Shown here piece after piece: positions 37,350 through 40,496 of a stretch of DNA of 40,496 nucleotides. Origin of the DNA: a virus; the IMG/VR virus record IMGVR_UViG_3300021090_000058, positions 1 to 40,496 of that record. One strand, given 5' to 3'. Position numbers and translations under genes: made by a program. The notes under the pieces are model-generated. The model was not told the DNA's origin. It was given only the letters and a program-made list of their open reading frames with translations, and did not search any database. The stretch's first letter is position 1, and each line of letters begins with the position of its first letter.

Positions 37350-37367
37350 GTCAAAAAATGTTTTGAC
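37350..37367. promoter_or_regulatory. Perfect palindrome upstream of the capsid gene
   Basis: GTCAAAA (37350-37356) and TTTTGAC (37361-37367) are perfect inverted repeats around AATG. It lies in the 48-bp scaffold-capsid gap. It is the clearest palindrome of the intergenic site family. On the mRNA it would form a 7-bp hairpin just before the capsid ribosome site. Confidence 0.65.
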
Positions 37368-37385
37368 AATAGCGGCAAAATTTTT

Positions 37386-38018
37386 TTATGCCTCGCCTCG
37401 GAGCACCTTCTGTCGATATTCCCTAAACTCTTTCTTCCCTTGAATGCTCTTGAGATATTCGGTTCCGCTAGGCTGCGCAGACTTCCCCACTTCCGTAGGT
37501 GATCTAGGCTTATTAGCGTTATCAACTATCCTTTGCGCATCTGCTACATTGCTCTTAGCACGAGGTTTGTCGTTTACTAAGTGGATGTAGTCATCAACGA
37601 TTTCGTTGGCACGGGCCAAGCGGTTTACGGCATTATCTAATGTCGCTGCTAACCAAGGCTTCTTGTCCAAAATTGGTTTCAAATACGTGTTTATTTTTTG
37701 AACTGCCTCAGGATTCATGTCTTGGTAGACCTGCTCAAGAATCTCCCTCTTCGTGAGGGCTTTCTCTTCTCGGAAAGAAGACTTAGTAAGCAAAGCTTCT
37801 GGGTCTTCATCTTCCTCTTCTTCAGTAGGAACGTTTTTCTTCGCTAGAAGATCCTCGTACACTTTGGTGCGAGTCTCAAATTCTTGGCGCTTCCGACGTT
37901 CTGCCTGTAGAGCAGCCAGTGGAACCATCTTTGGTTCTTCCTGTGTTGTATCCTGTTGGTCGACTACGGCATGCTCGGAGACAGCAGCTTGGTCTTCTTG
38001 TTCTTCGTTACTCATCAT
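37386..38018 (-). CDS. Scaffolding protein
   Basis: The 210-aa protein is acidic at the N-terminus (SNEEQEDQAAVSEHAVVDQQ) and helical in the middle (AALQAERRKRQEFETRTKVY, EEEDEDPEAL), and ends with a basic helix (GKKEFREYRQKVLRGEA) of the kind that binds capsid. Its place just before the capsid gene and its composition fit an internal scaffold. Two ATGs in tandem follow AGGGAGTT. Confidence 0.82.
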   Translation of the reverse strand: MMSNEEQEDQAAVSEHAVVDQQDTTQEEPKMVPLAALQAERRKRQEFETRTKVYEDLLAKKNVPTEEEEDEDPEALLTKSSFREEKALTKREILEQVYQDMNPEAVQKINTYLKPILDKKPWLAATLDNAVNRLARANEIVDDYIHLVNDKPRAKSNVADAQRIVDNANKPRSPTEVGKSAQPSGTEYLKSIQGKKEFREYRQKVLRGEA

Positions 38019-38037
38019 AACTCCCTATTGTCTACCG

Positions 38038-38409
38038 TTACCTCGGTAGGAGGATTGTTGAACCCGTATTTCCGCCGGTTACACGGATGGACTTCCCAAG
38101 TGTGGGAAAACTTAACATGTCCCCTGGATGCATGATCCAGAGCAGAGTCTTTACGCCTCTTCTATTGTCCACTTCATAGACGAAGCTCTCTTTGATGATT
38201 CCAGGTTTCTCTTCGCACGCCTGTAAAAACGGACGGACGATATCCTTACCTTTCTTCTTCTCAATCTTCGCTTTGCCAAGAATCCAGTACTTATCCTTAT
38301 GCTTGTTTTCATTAAGGATTTTTTCCAGCAAGTAGTTAAAGTGGTTGGTTATCCCTTCCCTTGTTTCTATATGCTGTTGCATCTGGACGCTAGCAGGCGT
38401 GATTAGCAT
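38038..38409 (-). CDS. Conserved protein between portal and scaffold (123 aa)
   Basis: An alpha-beta protein (IETREGITNHFNYLLEKIL, KYWILGKAKIEKKKGKDIVR ... VKTLLWIMHPGDMLSFP). It overlaps the preceding gene by 7 nt. A protein of unknown role is often found at this place in related phage clusters; I recognise no domain. Confidence 0.65.
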   Translation of the reverse strand: MLITPASVQMQQHIETREGITNHFNYLLEKILNENKHKDKYWILGKAKIEKKKGKDIVRPFLQACEEKPGIIKESFVYEVDNRRGVKTLLWIMHPGDMLSFPTLGKSIRVTGGNTGSTILLPR

Positions 38410-38666
38410 GGCTGTCCTCGAAGAGATTCTTTTTTCTCTTGTTCGTTCTTAGCTGCCATAGCTTTCATGCGATCAGCATTACCATAACCAGGTCCGATAT
38501 CGGAACCTTTCTTGGGAACGCTCATGGGATTCTTTTTGGTGCTGTATTCACCAAAAGCTGCTGCTCCGGCTGATCCTTGTGGAGGCTGATAACCTGGGTT
38601 ATTCTGACCACCATAAGTCTCCATACGGGGCATCATCTTGTTAGATGTAGCTGTACCTTTTGCCAT
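38403..38666 (-). CDS. Small Gly/Lys-rich protein downstream of portal (87 aa)
   Basis: Low-complexity sequence (MMPRMETYGGQNNPGYQPPQ, GAAAFGEYSTKKNPMSVPKK) with a charged C-terminal helix. ATG 38666 has AGGAAAACAT upstream. It could be a head-interior or minor scaffold component. No family is recognised. Confidence 0.6.
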   Translation of the reverse strand: MAKGTATSNKMMPRMETYGGQNNPGYQPPQGSAGAAAFGEYSTKKNPMSVPKKGSDIGPGYGNADRMKAMAAKNEQEKKESLRGQPC

Positions 38667-38674
38667 ATGTTTTC

Positions 38675-40496
38675 CTATTGTTTAAGGGCTTCTGCCCGTT
38701 TCATGTCCTTCTGCAATTCGACCTCTGTCGCTTGCTTCTCTTGCATCCGAATTTCAGATGCGAGCTTTAGTACCTCGATTAATCGTTTTCGAGGAATGTC
38801 TTCAATCTGCGCAATCGTCTTAGCGTTATCAAGGAACGCCTTAGCGTGGTTTTGCGTGACTTCAGACTCACGTTCTTTTGCCAAACCAATATCAGCCAGT
38901 ACTCTTGCTCTACGTTCTTCTGCGAGTGCTGTTGATTGATTAACAGCAGCCATATCAAGCATTTTCTGCATTTGGGCGGCTTCTTGTTCGACAGCGGCAG
39001 CTTGTTGAGCAGCCTCGGCTTGTTGCCTCATTATTTCATGCAGCTTGGTGCTTCCCTGTAGTGGAGCAACTGCCAAGATATCTGGCCATGGGATCGGAGC
39101 GCCTAAAGCTACGAGTTGCAGCAACTGGTAGTAGTATGCTTCTCTTTGTGTAGATGTCTTAACTGCCTGTTTAATAGCACAGTCATATTCTTCAAATTGA
39201 CCCGAGAAGAATTCTTCTGTGGGCTCTTCTCCTATGATTCTTTGGATCTTCCCAGGAGAGTAGTTCTTTTGGATGCACTCGATTACAAGCTTTCCAAGAT
39301 ATTTCTTGGATTGCTCGAGATTATCGAAGATTCCTCTGTTGCCTTTGAGGCCGTTTGAGGCTCTAACTTCTGCGAGTTTCCCTGACACTTGGCTGTCACC
39401 AACAGCAGAAAGACCAAGCAACTCATCAGACGCACCAGGGATTTCCATGATGTTTTTGTCGATGATGTCTTGGTATTGGAGGTATCCAGGTGGAATGTTT
39501 GGAGGAGAGATTTCCCGAACGTCTGCGTTGACATCATAGCCCTCATTGACGACGATTTGTTTACCCTGACCTGCTTGCATTAGCATGTTAGGATCTAATA
39601 CTGCGCCATTCTTGGTGATCCAGCCTGTATTGATTATCGATTCCATGAGGTCGATTATCTGGCTATGGCGTCTGTTATATTGTCTTTGAGCATCAATTAC
39701 CGATCGGACGATCCCCTGTATCTTGAGCTCGAACGTGTCTATTAATGGTTCGTGGTAAAGTAACACGGGAATGAAAGGGTAATTATCTAGGCCTGTAGGA
39801 TCAGGACCAGTATATAAAAGTTGCCCAGAAACGATAATATTAAGCTCCACCGATCGCTTGTGAGAATTGATAAACTCAATTCTGGGAGCCTCACCCATTT
39901 CAGCCCTTCGTGCAGCTTCTTCCCTAAGTTCAGCTTTGAGAGCCCTTTCCTCTTGAGCATCGCCATTCCATTCCTCCGTCACTCCTGTTTCCATGTCGAC
40001 AAGGTACTTCTGAACTTTGTTGATTCGCTTCCAATATTGGTCGTAGGTGCAGAGGTTTTTAGCGATGTAAGTAGAGTTGTATTGTCTATAGATTCCCAAG
40101 TATTGATACTTGTTATCTCGAATCCCAGTAGGTAGATTATCGATGACTGTAGGATCTACCCATGGAAGCATAGACTTAATTTGTTCTTTAGAGAGAAGAT
40201 CACGGGTTGAAGCCTGGTCACAATCACTGAGATCTCGCTTAGTAAAGTAGGGATCTAACATCAGTGCGTTGAATGGCTTCCAGTACATTTTGATGTCGCC
40301 ATTCACTTTGTCCCTTGAATAGTCCATGTAGAGACCGATGATTGACAATCCAGTCTTAAGACTATGCTCAAAGGCTTCAGATACTATGTAGTCTGCGTTT
40401 GCTTTATCGTAGACGTAATACATGATGTCAGAGAACTGATCTGCTGTTTTAACATCTGATCCCTCAACAGGGGTGCAAACCGTGGCAGTGCGGTTC
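38675..40496 (-). CDS. Portal protein, main part (continues at the left end)
   Basis: The dodecameric portal is the DNA entry and exit channel. This part covers residues about 81-687 of the 687-aa protein. Conserved-looking stretches are KPFNALMLDPYFTKRDLSDC, LYTGPDPTGLDNYPFIPVLL, RQYNRRHSQIIDLMESIINT and ASDELLGLSAVGDSQVSGKL. The C-terminal 120 residues are a long Ala/Gln/Glu helix (QAAAVEQEAAQMQKMLDMAA), as in the P22 portal barrel. The size agrees with P22-like portals. The gene is split only by the contig ends. Confidence 0.9.
   Translation of the reverse strand, partial: NRTATVCTPVEGSDVKTADQFSDIMYYVYDKANADYIVSEAFEHSLKTGLSIIGLYMDYSRDKVNGDIKMYWKPFNALMLDPYFTKRDLSDCDQASTRDLLSKEQIKSMLPWVDPTVIDNLPTGIRDNKYQYLGIYRQYNSTYIAKNLCTYDQYWKRINKVQKYLVDMETGVTEEWNGDAQEERALKAELREEAARRAEMGEAPRIEFINSHKRSVELNIIVSGQLLYTGPDPTGLDNYPFIPVLLYHEPLIDTFELKIQGIVRSVIDAQRQYNRRHSQIIDLMESIINTGWITKNGAVLDPNMLMQAGQGKQIVVNEGYDVNADVREISPPNIPPGYLQYQDIIDKNIMEIPGASDELLGLSAVGDSQVSGKLAEVRASNGLKGNRGIFDNLEQSKKYLGKLVIECIQKNYSPGKIQRIIGEEPTEEFFSGQFEEYDCAIKQAVKTSTQREAYYYQLLQLVALGAPIPWPDILAVAPLQGSTKLHEIMRQQAEAAQQAAAVEQEAAQMQKMLDMAAVNQSTALAEERRARVLADIGLAKERESEVTQNHAKAFLDNAKTIAQIEDIPRKRLIEVLKLASEIRMQEKQATEVELQKDMKRAEALKQ
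40365..40496. repeat. Right copy of contig-end overlap
   Basis: It is identical to 1-131 apart from one extra A at 40370-40372. It keeps the portal frame intact and is taken as the correct version. The overlap is best read as evidence of circular or permuted DNA. Confidence 0.93.

Overview
The window is an almost complete, probably circular genome of a tailed phage with a short-tail (podovirus-like) morphogenesis module. The first 131 bases recur as the last 132 bases with one A of difference, and the portal gene runs across that junction, so the unique genome is about 40.36 kb. Phage identity rests on a large terminase, portal, scaffold, N4-gp56-type major capsid protein, adaptor, tail and ejection-type proteins. 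A ParA ATPase, a small ribbon-helix-helix partner, helically phased partition-like repeats, a serine recombinase and a plasmid-style antisense RNA over the initiator gene argue that it persists as a phage-plasmid. Shine-Dalgarno sequences are conventional (AAGGAGG type). A lipobox protein and a signal-peptide protein fit a bacterial, probably diderm, host. The host cannot be named from sequence alone.

Layout. (1) 0-2.3 kb and 21.7-40.5 kb, almost all minus strand: TerL, portal, scaffold, capsid, head/tail connectors, three ejection-type proteins and a set of modular beta-rich fibre proteins. One plus-strand membrane peptide with its own promoter (27.4 kb) interrupts it. (2) 2.4-3.4 kb plus: metallophosphoesterase operon. 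(3) 3.4-7.3 kb minus: small zinc-binding proteins, DUF3310, and an RNA-repair pair (Rnl5-type ligase and RtcB). (4) 7.3-8.5 kb minus: partition genes, then tRNA-Asp(GUC) and a tRNA-like gene with anticodon CUA. (5) 8.5-11.5 kb minus: small unknowns, a GNAT-like protein, a 420-bp non-coding block and a TerS-like gene. (6) 11.7-14.1 kb plus: compact operon of small proteins, an HTH regulator and a serine recombinase. (7) 13.9-18.5 kb minus: replication operon with RusA, SSB-like protein, DnaC-type loader and Rep. (8) 18.6-21.7 kb plus: PD-(D/E)XK nuclease, ERF annealing protein, lipoprotein and lysine-rich small proteins.

How it may work together. Rep, the DnaC-like loader, the SSB-like protein and host polymerase would replicate the DNA. 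ERF, the nuclease and RusA would recombine it. ParA/RHH and the resolvase would keep the episome stable. The most striking unannotated signal is a plus-strand RNA gene of about 74 nt with a near-consensus sigma70 promoter (TTGACG, 17 bp, TATAAT) and an intrinsic terminator. It lies exactly antisense to the rep start codon, ribosome site and leader. A second plus-strand RNA candidate of about 109 nt lies antisense to the leader of the same operon. Related palindromic sites occur in most intergenic gaps and look like a shared operator. No endolysin, DNA polymerase or integrase of a known type was recognised.
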